From contig OY764869.1 of NCBI GenBank assembly GCA_963668585.1, positions 3,662,371 to 3,726,370 of the forward strand: a stretch of 64,000 nucleotides of DNA, in the 5' to 3' direction. Positions 24,311-32,049 of this stretch are shown one piece after another (position 1 is the first letter of the stretch; the number at the start of each line of letters is the position of its first letter). Source of the DNA: Bin87 sp963668585 (GTDB lineage: Bacteria > Chloroflexota > Dehalococcoidia > Lucifugimonadales > UBA3495). Under the pieces are notes generated by a model. It was not told the origin of the DNA. It was given only the letters and a program-made list of their open reading frames with translations, and did no database searches. A program made the translations under genes and the position numbers.

Positions 24311-25726
24311 ATGCCCCACCAAGAAGACATTCGATTGATGGCCCATTTAATGAGGCGGGCAGGCTTCGGTGATACCCGTGAGGAACTGGAGGAGCACGTC
24401 TCCAAAGGCTACGAAGCCGTGGTCGAGGAGCTTCTGCATCCGGAGCGGCAGCCGGCCATAGACGACGAACTGCTGTACCGGTTCTTCCCGGGTTATGAGG
24501 GGGCAGGGTCGCCGGCAATAAATCAGGCCAATTGGGTGTTCCGGATGGTCAACACCAAACGGCCTCTGGAAGAGAAGATGGCCCTCTTCTGGCATCAGTT
24601 GTTCGCCACCGGCAACTCCAAGGTGGACAATCCACTGGAGCTGACTCGCCAGATTGCCATCTTCCGTGAACACGGATTGGGTACTTACCGCGATCTGCTG
24701 GTAGAGGTTGCAAAGTCGCCGGCCATGATCTTCTGGTTGGACAACCAGGGAAATCGTGACGGCGCCATCAATGAAAACTGGGGGCGGGAGCTGTTGGAGC
24801 TTTTCTCCCTCGGAGTCGGAAACTACTCAGAGGATGATATCAGGGAAGCAGCCAGGGCCTTTACCGGATGGACGATTGCCCCAAAGATTCCCCGTAATCC
24901 TTACGGACGTTTCCACTGGCTATTCGACTACAAACCTGAGGACCACGATGATCGTGAGAAGACCTTCCTGGGGCATACCGGGAATTTCAATGGCGAAGAC
25001 ATCGTGGACATTATTGCGGATCAACCGGCTACGGCCCGGTTCCTGGCCCGTCACCTCTACAGGTTCTTCGTCGCCGACGAGCCCCATGTCTCCAGTTGGA
25101 ACATTACGCCACCAGTTGACCCTGAAGCCATCGAGTTGTTGGCGGATGCCTACAATGAATCCGGTGGCGACATCCGGTCTATCTTACGAGCGTTGTTCAA
25201 CTCAGAGTTCTTCAAGAATGCCCGCTTCGCCCGGGTGAAAAGCCCGGCTGAATTGATCGTTGGCACTGTGCGTATGGCGGGCAACTATGAAGGCTTCAAG
25301 CCAGGATTCAACAATCTGGCGTTGGAGTGCGGTTGGCAGGGACAGGAGCTGCTCAATCCTCCCAGTGTGGAGGGTTGGCACACAGGCTCAGAATGGATCG
25401 ACCCCGGCGTTCTGATGCGCCGGGTGAACTTTGCCGCGAGGATATTTGGAGACGTCTCACTACCCGGCGTGCAGACTATCGTCAAACGGGTGTTGGTGAA
25501 TGTGCATGTGCATGGGGATTCTTCCCCCCAGGCGATAGTGGAAGCCTGTCTCGACGCGATGGGACCGTTGGAAGTGAACAGGGAGACCCACTCTGAATTG
25601 ATTGCCCATGCCGAAAAATGCGGCGATCTAGCCTGGGGCACCCACGAAGAATTCAGGGCTACAATGCACAATGTGAGCAAGATCTTGACCTTGATTGCCG
25701 CCTCGCGAGAATATCAGTTTGCCTAG
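24311..25726 (+). CDS. DUF1800 family protein
   Basis: 471 residues. Family signatures: RRAGFGDTREELE near the N-terminus, EKMALFWHQLFATG (about 92), NENWGRELLELFSLGVGNYS (about 153-172) with AARAFTGWT, and PPSVEGWHTGSEWIDP near 355. DUF1800 proteins nearly always sit beside DUF1501 proteins, as here; the biochemical role is unknown. Unlike many members it shows no signal peptide at the chosen start, ATG 24311, and the codons before it overlap the promoter. DUF1501 follows after 35 bases and an NHL protein after that, so an operon is likely. Confidence 0.88.
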   Translation: MPHQEDIRLMAHLMRRAGFGDTREELEEHVSKGYEAVVEELLHPERQPAIDDELLYRFFPGYEGAGSPAINQANWVFRMVNTKRPLEEKMALFWHQLFATGNSKVDNPLELTRQIAIFREHGLGTYRDLLVEVAKSPAMIFWLDNQGNRDGAINENWGRELLELFSLGVGNYSEDDIREAARAFTGWTIAPKIPRNPYGRFHWLFDYKPEDHDDREKTFLGHTGNFNGEDIVDIIADQPATARFLARHLYRFFVADEPHVSSWNITPPVDPEAIELLADAYNESGGDIRSILRALFNSEFFKNARFARVKSPAELIVGTVRMAGNYEGFKPGFNNLALECGWQGQELLNPPSVEGWHTGSEWIDPGVLMRRVNFAARIFGDVSLPGVQTIVKRVLVNVHVHGDSSPQAIVEACLDAMGPLEVNRETHSELIAHAEKCGDLAWGTHEEFRATMHNVSKILTLIAASREYQFA

Positions 25727-25761
25727 GCAAGCGCATACAACTGATGTAGAAGGATATGGAC

Positions 25762-26898
25762 ATGGCATCAACCCATAAAGACCCCGTGCTGGTCGTGCTG
25801 GAGCTAACTGGGGCCAACGACTATCTCAATACGATTGTTCCTTATAGCAATCCCCTGTATTGGGATAACCGGCCCAAGGTCCATATTTCTGAAGACCAAT
25901 TGCTGCCCATAAATGACCAACTGGCATTCCGGGCCGATTCGGAGCCGTTGAAAGAAATCTACGACCAGGGCAACATGGCAATCATTCACGGAATCGGGTT
26001 TGAAAATTCACCCCGATCGCACTTTCGTGCCATGGACATCTGGCATACCTGCGAGCCGGATTCCATCGGTGTTAACGGCTGGCTCGCCAAGGTCGTCCGG
26101 GACCTGGATCCTGGCGGCGAGAACGTGCTGAAGGGAGTTAACCTGGGCCAGGGCTTGCCTCGGGCACTGGCCATGAAGGGCGTTCCTGTTACTTCTGTCA
26201 ACCACCTTCCTTCATACGGTGTACTCTCATCAAATCCGGGAATCGCCTCCGAGCAAGATCGGGTCCAGTTGTTGGAGACCTTTGCCCGCATGTACTCTCC
26301 CCTCATCGGCGCCGGACCGACCATGGAATATCTGGGACAGGCAGGACGGGATGCGCTGCGAGGAGCCGACATCATCCGGGTTGCTCCCGAAACCTATTCT
26401 TCAAACGTAGAGTACGCCAATAATCCCATCGCGAGGCGCCTCAGAGACGTGGCCCAGGTGCATCTGGCCGGCCTGGGCACCCAGGTCTTTTACACCTCCC
26501 ACGGGCCCTTCGACACCCACTATGATCAGCTGGGACCACATGAAAAACTTTGGACGGAAATTTCCGTTGCCATACGCGACTTCTTCTCCGACCTGCGTGA
26601 GCACGACGCCTCAGACGAGGTGGTTATCATGTTGTTCAGCGAGTTTGGGCGCCGAGTCCGCGATAATGGCACTGGTACCGACCACGGAGCGGCCGGGGTA
26701 GCGTTCGCCATTGGCGACCGGGTGAATGGTGGAATGTACGGGACCTATCCGTCGCTGAAACCGGGGGATCTCACTCAGGGAGACCTGGAACCCAACTATG
26801 ATTTCCGTGGCTTCTACTCCACTTTGGCGGAAAAGTGGCTGGGACTCGACCCTGTACCCATCGTCGGTGGGCACTTCGAGCAAATGTCCTTCGTGTAG
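25762..26898 (+). CDS. DUF1501 family protein (alkaline-phosphatase-like fold)
   Basis: 378 residues from ATG 25762 (AGAAGGA lies 7 bases upstream; ATG 25756 is also possible). Motifs: LTGANDYLNTIVPY near the start, a SPRSHFRAMDIWHT segment (about 85), SEFGRRVRDNG (about 292) and GTDHGAAGVAFAIG (about 304), matching the conserved His/Asp pattern of DUF1501, distantly related to sulfatases. Members usually begin with a Tat signal; none is seen here, so this pair may be cytoplasmic or exported in another way. Partner of the DUF1800 gene upstream. Confidence 0.87.
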   Translation: MASTHKDPVLVVLELTGANDYLNTIVPYSNPLYWDNRPKVHISEDQLLPINDQLAFRADSEPLKEIYDQGNMAIIHGIGFENSPRSHFRAMDIWHTCEPDSIGVNGWLAKVVRDLDPGGENVLKGVNLGQGLPRALAMKGVPVTSVNHLPSYGVLSSNPGIASEQDRVQLLETFARMYSPLIGAGPTMEYLGQAGRDALRGADIIRVAPETYSSNVEYANNPIARRLRDVAQVHLAGLGTQVFYTSHGPFDTHYDQLGPHEKLWTEISVAIRDFFSDLREHDASDEVVIMLFSEFGRRVRDNGTGTDHGAAGVAFAIGDRVNGGMYGTYPSLKPGDLTQGDLEPNYDFRGFYSTLAEKWLGLDPVPIVGGHFEQMSFV

Positions 26899-26934
26899 CT
26901 TTAGGATCCCAAAACAGTTCGCGGGAGAGGAGAT

Positions 26935-27933
26935 ATGCTGACCACCGTCGCCGCCGGCCGGGTGTATGACTACAGCTACTGCATAGGCATGTACAGTCAG
27001 GCCGGCTGGGGATTTTGGGCTCCCCAAGATTTCGTCCTGGGACCGAACGGTCGCATTTATGTGTTGAGCCGTGGTGTGGAACAATTGGGGCAGCGTGTCA
27101 CCAAGATCAACTTTGACCACGAGTTTCAAGGACAGTTCGGCTCCGGCGGCGAGGAAGACGGGCGCTTCGTTTGGCCCCGTTCAATTGATTTGGACCGTAC
27201 CGGCCGAGTGTTCCTTTCGGACGAGTATCTCAACCGGGTGACCATTTACGGTGAAGAGGGTAGTTATCGATATCACTGGGGCAGGTCCGGCAGCGGAGAC
27301 GGGGAGCTAAACGGACCGTCAGGAATTGCTTTCGACTCCCAGGGGACCGTTTGGGTGGTGGACAGCTTGAATCACCGGGTGCAGAGTTTCAGCCAGATCG
27401 GTGAGTTTCAGTCCAAATTCGGGAAGCGAGGTGGCGGTGACGGAGATCTGGAGATGCCATGGGGCATCTGCATCGACCGTCAGGACAACATCTACGTCGC
27501 GGATTGGGGAAATAACCGGGTGCAAAAATTCGCCCCTACTGGAGAGTTGCTCGTTAAGTTCGAAGGCTCCAGCACCGGGGTGGGTTCGCTCAAAGGGCCA
27601 TCCGGTGTGGCTGTGGACTCAGACGGAGATGTGTACGTAACTGACTGGGGGAACCACCGAGTCCAGATCTACGCCGCCGACGGCCAATATATTACGGCGC
27701 TGGTCGGTGACGCCCAGGAGCCTTCGCCATGGGCCCAGACCTACATCGACGCCAATCCGGATATCATCAAAGCCAGGCGGCGGACAGATCTGGAGCCTGA
27801 ATGGCGGTTCCGGCGGCCAGTGGCTGTCAACGTTGACGCAGACAACCGGATCATAGTTTTGGAGTCCTACCATCACCGGCTTCAAATCTACAACAAGCTG
27901 AAGGATTACGAGGAACACCCAATAAACTTGTAG
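26935..27933 (+). CDS. NHL-repeat beta-propeller protein
   Basis: 332 residues with about five NHL blades; clear ones read GPSGIAFDSQGTVWVVDSLN, MPWGICIDRQDNIYVADWGN and GPSGVAVDSDGDVYVTDWGN, each followed by HRVQ or NRVQ. NHL propellers bind proteins or ligands, with no catalytic motif seen here. No signal peptide. ATG 26935 follows GGAGAGGAGAT, a strong ribosome site, 36 bases after DUF1501. Third gene of the cluster; a second NHL protein is at 34602-35639. Confidence 0.85.
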   Translation: MLTTVAAGRVYDYSYCIGMYSQAGWGFWAPQDFVLGPNGRIYVLSRGVEQLGQRVTKINFDHEFQGQFGSGGEEDGRFVWPRSIDLDRTGRVFLSDEYLNRVTIYGEEGSYRYHWGRSGSGDGELNGPSGIAFDSQGTVWVVDSLNHRVQSFSQIGEFQSKFGKRGGGDGDLEMPWGICIDRQDNIYVADWGNNRVQKFAPTGELLVKFEGSSTGVGSLKGPSGVAVDSDGDVYVTDWGNHRVQIYAADGQYITALVGDAQEPSPWAQTYIDANPDIIKARRRTDLEPEWRFRRPVAVNVDADNRIIVLESYHHRLQIYNKLKDYEEHPINL

Positions 27934-28083
27934 GCGCGTGGCCGTCTCCACATATTTGCCCGTTGCCGGTCACTTTGCCATTTCAGCCCACCTAACTGGA
28001 CAAAATCAAGCACTTTAGTGTAACCGGACAGAGTTGAGGGGCAATGGGCAACCGGCGGGTTTCCAGGAAGGGGTTGAGGCCCC

Positions 28084-28284
28084 CCTGGCCCGCCAGGTGC
28101 CGAAGAGGGACGCCAGGGTTATTTTGCTGCCGCTGCCGCCAGGGGAGCCGTCGACGCCGCCTACGATGTCAGCGATGCCGCCGGCGACGCAGTGCGAAAC
28201 GCCGTTACCGGAACCATCGACGGCGTGCGCGTCACGGTCGACTCCGCTTACGGGCAAACCAACAACGAGAGCGACTGCCCGTAG
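28084..28284 (+). pseudogene. C-terminal remnant of an unknown protein, with terminator
   Basis: After an in-frame stop near 28077 an open frame reads to TAG at 28284, including RGAVDAAYDVSDAAGDAVRN and a DSAYGQTNNESDCP end. It looks like a real, regular helical C-terminus, but there is no start codon. A good rho-independent terminator follows at 28312-28336, as after a genuine gene. I do not recognise the family; probably a truncated gene. Confidence 0.35.
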
Positions 28285-28311
28285 TCTCAGAGTCCACCCT
28301 TCGATCGCAGG

Positions 28312-28336
28312 ACGCCGGCTCTGGGCCGGCGTTTCG
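28312..28336 (+). terminator. Rho-independent terminator
   Basis: ACGCCGGC (28312-28319) pairs with GCCGGCGT (28325-28332) around TCTGG, followed by TTCGTTT. Confidence 0.75.
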
Positions 28337-28402
28337 TTTGATTAAGGAGTAAGATCACGCGCTGATTCGATTGAGTGCCGGTGCCCATCGAGTGGCTGTA
28401 CC

Positions 28403-28853
28403 TTAAGAATCTGCCCTCCAACGCAGCCTTGCTCCAACCTCTGCAAATCCCACGCGTCGGTAGGACTGGATCTGCCGCTCACCTTGATACGGCTCGCCCA
28501 ACTCCACCGTATGGCATCCATTTGCCACCGCGTGACGAAGCGCGAATCTCAAGACGTCCACGCCGGTTCCCGTGCTGCGCCAATCGGGCTCCACGAACAT
28601 CTCTTGAGTAATCGCGTACCGGCCCCGCGTGCGCATCGCCTGTAGAAATGAAACCGCGCACACCGCGATGGCCCGTCCCTCCGATTCGCCCAACGCCACA
28701 AAGCCGGCCTCCGTGCCGACTGCGAGTCTCCCAAACACCAGGGAACATCACGTCGGCAGGTGGCGGCGTCCCTCCCAGCTCGGTGAGTAACCTGCCCGCC
28801 AGTTCCACCACAACATCCCGGTCTGCCTCTGCCGCGATCTTGATGTTCGTCAA
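28403..28853 (-). pseudogene. GNAT acetyltransferase, frameshifted
   Basis: GNAT enzymes transfer acetyl from acetyl-CoA to amines. The N-terminus (MTNIKIAAEADRDVVVELAG from 28853) and the remainder (FGRLAVGTEAGFVALGES onward, to stop at 28403) lie in different frames, joined near 28735. The acetyl-CoA motif is present as RSTGTG (consensus Q/R-x-x-G-x-G/A) in MFVEPDWRSTGTG, and the C-terminal YRRVGF strand is typical. One indel separates an otherwise complete gene of about 148 residues, so it is either recently broken or affected by a sequence error. Confidence 0.8.
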
Positions 28854-28918
28854 TGTGTCGTCATCCTTGGCGATGCGACGCAGTATCAGCCTGAGCCGTC
28901 CTACGGAACTCTGGTTCG

Positions 28919-29344
28919 TTATCGCCTGTCCGTCAGATTGTCACGGATCCGTTCTTCCTGTGCCTCAATCTCAGGAGTCATCACGTCGCCGAAATCTTCC
29001 ATCACGTACAACGGACGAATCTCGATCTCACTCGGCCCCGGCATCGGGTTCGGACAGAGTCTCACCCACTCCAGAGCCTCCTCCATGTCCTTCACTTCCC
29101 ACAGCCAGTAACCGGCAACCAGCTCGCCCACCGCCGGGAACGGCCCGTCCACTACCGTTCGGTCAGCTCCATCGAATCTGACGCGGTGGCCTTCCGATGA
29201 CGGCTTGAGTCCTTCCCCGGCTAGCATGATGCCAGCTTCCGCCAACGCCTCGTTGAACTCCATCATCGCCTCCAGGAGTTCCGTCGAGGGCATGAGACCG
29301 GCCTCGCTGTCATCCGTCGCTTTCACCAACACCATTACGCGCAT
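28919..29344 (-). CDS. YciI-like (DGPF domain) protein
   Basis: 141 residues. A ferredoxin-like alpha/beta fold of the YciI/DGPF group: MRVMVLVKATDDSEAG at the start, DRTVVDGPFPAVGELVAGYW in the middle (the DGPF box, about 73), and a C-terminal acidic helix. Homologues are often linked to ECF sigma factors; none is seen here. The start is ATG 29344, with AGGAG 8 bases upstream; a second ATG 21 bases further up overlaps that ribosome site. Function unknown. Confidence 0.82.
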   Translation of the reverse strand: MRVMVLVKATDDSEAGLMPSTELLEAMMEFNEALAEAGIMLAGEGLKPSSEGHRVRFDGADRTVVDGPFPAVGELVAGYWLWEVKDMEEALEWVRLCPNPMPGPSEIEIRPLYVMEDFGDVMTPEIEAQEERIRDNLTDRR

Positions 29345-29378
29345 CGCATTTTCTCCTGATTCCATCAGGCGCAGCCCA

Positions 29379-29537
29379 AGTGCCTATCCTTTCGGTAACG
29401 ATATCCGAGCCTGCGATCCGGCGCCGGGCCGCATAGCAGGGCATTGTATTCAGGGACCGATTAATGCGGTCCATCCGCCCGAATCCATGAAGCGCATTAT
29501 TGCCATCATCCGCACCCACTTGTATCGGATAAGCTCT
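29379..29537. mobile_element. Possible 159-bp MITE derived from the IS5-like element
   Basis: The left edge AAGTGCCTATCCT (about 29378) and the inverted right edge AAGAGCTTATCC (complement of 29527-29538) resemble the left (AAGTGCCTGTCCT) and right (AAGAGCCTATCCT) ends of the IS at 6841-7811. There is no coding sequence between. Ends are short and imperfect, so this is tentative. Confidence 0.35.
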
Positions 29538-29688
29538 TGACGTTGCTCAAAGTTCGTTGCCACGCCTCGTCAAAATTGGCCTTGTATTCCTCGCGGGTGT
29601 CCACTCGTACCGTCGCCTCGGTCCATCGTCAGCCTCTCTGAGTTTGTACGCCTCACGGCTGCCTACCCACAGACGGGGGCTAAGTAGA

Positions 29689-31041
29689 GTCCCAGGCAGT
29701 GGTGTAACAGGAACTGGGTAGCAAGAAGAGAGCCACCGCGTCATCCTTATCGGAACAACAACAAACCCGATGCGGGAGGAACGCGATGGCCAAGAACAGC
29801 ATGGACCTTTTGGAACTGTTGCGCAAACGCGGCATGGACGGCGACGTGGACTTTCTGCGGGAAGCCCTGCAGGTGCTGGTGGAGGGCATCATGGAAGCTG
29901 AGGTGTCGGCGCAGATTGGCGCCCAGCTTGGGGAACGCAACCCGGAGCGCGTTACTCACCGGAACGGCTATCGCAGCCGAGATTGGGACACCCGGGTGGG
30001 GACGATGGAATTGCGCATCCCCAAGATCCGGGAGGGCAGTTATATTCCCAGCCTGCTGGAACCCAGGCGACGCAGCGAGAAGGCGCTGTTGAGCGTTGTT
30101 CAGCAGGCCTACGTGGAGGGTGTTTCCACCAGGAGGGTGGACGATCTGGTCAAGTCCCTGGGCTGTGATGGCATCTCCAAGAGTCCGGTGTCGCGCATCG
30201 GCCGGGACCTGGACCAGGTGGTGGAGACTTTCCTGGGACGGCCCCTGGACAGCGGCGCCTACCCCTACGTGTGTCTGGACGCTTTGACCCAGAGGGTCAG
30301 AGAGGGTGGTCGAATCGTGAACGTCAGCGTGGTGGTGGCCACCGGCGTGAATGCCCAGGGCCAGCGGGAGAATTTGGGCATAGATGTGGGCGCCGGCGAG
30401 GACGGCGCCTTCTGGCTGGCGTTCCTGCGCTCCCTGAACGCCCGGGGCCTCAGTGGGGTGGAGTTGGTCATCTCAGATGCTCACCAGGGCCTGAAGCAGG
30501 CCATCGCCACCGTGTTTGCCGGAGCCGGTTGGCAACGATGTCGCACCCACTTCATGGCCAACCTGCTGACCCGGGTGCCCAAACGGTCCCAACCCGGCGT
30601 GGCCGCCATGGTGAGCACCATCTACAAGCAACTCTCACCGGAGGATGTCCACGCCCAAGCCAACCGGGTGGTCGCCCAGCTCAGAGAACACTTCCCCCAG
30701 GCGGCCCAGTTGCTGGCAGATGCCTTGACCGACATCCTGGCCTTCACCGCCTTCCCGGTGTCTCACTGGCAGAAACTCTGGTCCAATAACCCACTGGAGC
30801 GTCTGAACAGGGAGATCCGCCGCCGCACCGATGTGGTGGGCATCTTCCCCAACCGAGCGGCGACCCGCCGTCTGGTGGGCGCGGTGCTGGCCGAGCAGCA
30901 TGACGAGTGGGCTGAGGCCCGACGCTACCTCACCTTCATCGAGGGTCTCCACACCGAGACCTTACCGGCCAACAACGTCCTGGAGGCCGCAGCCTGAACC
31001 ACATCACCAAGGATGACGCTTATCCCACCACATGACGGGAC
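29689..31041 (+). mobile_element. IS256-family insertion sequence, about 1.35 kb
   Basis: Ends proposed from partly matching inverted repeats, GTCCC-N5-GTGGTG at 29689 and its inverted counterpart ending at 31041. The length fits IS256 elements. No target duplication was recognised. Contains an intact transposase. Confidence 0.65.
29786..30997 (+). CDS. IS256-family (mutator-type) transposase
   Basis: 403 residues. Signatures of the family: an N-terminal EAEVSAQIGAQLGERNPERV, RNGYRSRDWDTRVGTMELRI, the first Asp in PYVCLDALTQRVRE (about 157), the second Asp in ELVISDAHQGLKQA (about 229) with WQRCRTHFMANLL, and the Glu in NNPLERLNREIRRRTDVVGI (about 335). Intact. Start ATG 29786 is preceded by GGGAGGAAC. 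Independent of neighbouring genes. Confidence 0.95.
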   Translation: MAKNSMDLLELLRKRGMDGDVDFLREALQVLVEGIMEAEVSAQIGAQLGERNPERVTHRNGYRSRDWDTRVGTMELRIPKIREGSYIPSLLEPRRRSEKALLSVVQQAYVEGVSTRRVDDLVKSLGCDGISKSPVSRIGRDLDQVVETFLGRPLDSGAYPYVCLDALTQRVREGGRIVNVSVVVATGVNAQGQRENLGIDVGAGEDGAFWLAFLRSLNARGLSGVELVISDAHQGLKQAIATVFAGAGWQRCRTHFMANLLTRVPKRSQPGVAAMVSTIYKQLSPEDVHAQANRVVAQLREHFPQAAQLLADALTDILAFTAFPVSHWQKLWSNNPLERLNREIRRRTDVVGIFPNRAATRRLVGAVLAEQHDEWAEARRYLTFIEGLHTETLPANNVLEAAA

Positions 31042-31161
31042 GTAACCCAGAGAAACCGATTTGCTCTGGTGGCCAACGGGATCAACGGAAGGAAGGTACG
31101 TGACCAAAAGTGATAAATGGTACGTCGCATACGGGTTCAACTACTTATCATACACAGGTTT

Positions 31162-31238
31162 TGGTACCCCTGGAGGGACTCGAACCCCCGACGCGCGACT
31201 TAGGACGCCGCCGCTCTGTCCAACTGAGCTACAGGGGC
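31162..31238 (-). tRNA. tRNA-Arg (CCT)
   Basis: 77 bases on the minus strand, encoded CCA. Acceptor GCCCCTG pairs with CAGGGGT (first pair G-U). Anticodon stem GCGGC/GTCGC with loop GTCCTAA gives anticodon CCT (codon AGG). T-loop GTTCGAGTC present. Confidence 0.93.
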
Positions 31239-31251
31239 AGGCCAATGAAAT

Positions 31252-31327
31252 TGGTGGAGATAGCGGGGCTCGAACCCGCAACCTCGGCATTGCGAACGCC
31301 GCGCTCTCCCAGTTGAGCTATATCCCC
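31252..31327 (-). tRNA. tRNA-Ala (CGC)
   Basis: 76 bases on the minus strand, encoded CCA. Acceptor GGGGATA/TATCTCC (one G-U pair). Anticodon stem CGGCG/TGCCG with loop TTCGCAA gives anticodon CGC (codon GCG). Lies 13 bases upstream of tRNA-Arg in the same transcript. Confidence 0.93.
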
Positions 31328-32049
31328 ACGCTGGTCACCGCGCCGCCGACGGCGACGCTCCGACCCTGCATTCATCGTAGCCAACTGGGGCCCCAACTGT
31401 CAAGAAAACCTCCCCAACATCGGCAGCGGTTATGCCCACTGGCCAGTATGGGGACCGTTCCGCCGAACGCCGGACAGGTTGTGCGCAAGCCGCTGGTTGG
31501 CTGTGTGCATATTGCTGCTCCGGTAACGCGGCCATCAAATCGCATGTCCACATTGGGAGCGACCTTCGTGCCGTAGAACCGACACTCGCATGAGATATGA
31601 CGTCCTGATGCATTGAATGATGAATTATGCGGACGCAATCCCTTACATAATGTCCATTTCCGCAATTAATGTGCCAAATATCATTGGTCGATCCTAATAT
31701 GACGCCATCGAGTACGATTTCCGCAATGCGGGGTTTCAATTTCGATAAGGCGCGTGAAGTGGGGACCATACCTTCCGTTCGATCGAAAGACGTTTCCTCG
31801 CACAGGCCAGGTTGTATCACAGCCGATCAAAATACGCGAGGAGGTAGGAACCTACCGCGCAGGCCCGATCCAAATCCCACATTGATCGCAGCGGTGTTCT
31901 CAACAGTTTCAGCCTCGGTGAAGGTCCTTTCCACATTGGGCCATTTGGCGACCAATTTACGGTTCCTGGCTCGGAGCATGAAATTGGAGAGGTCGTTTTT
32001 CCCAACGGATTAAATTGATGAGACAACTGCCCAGGGGAGAAAGTTGATC
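31328..32049. other. Long stretch with no supported gene
   Basis: About 720 bases, partly AT-richer than the surroundings. The open frames have unlikely composition and no ribosome sites. It should contain the promoters for the tRNA pair (leftward) and the 801-residue secreted protein (rightward), but no convincing -35/-10 pair was found. Confidence 0.4.

Noticed and set aside
31335..31820. 161-codon minus-strand frame downstream of the tRNAs
   Set aside because: No ribosome site, no family resemblance and unlikely composition; left as intergenic.
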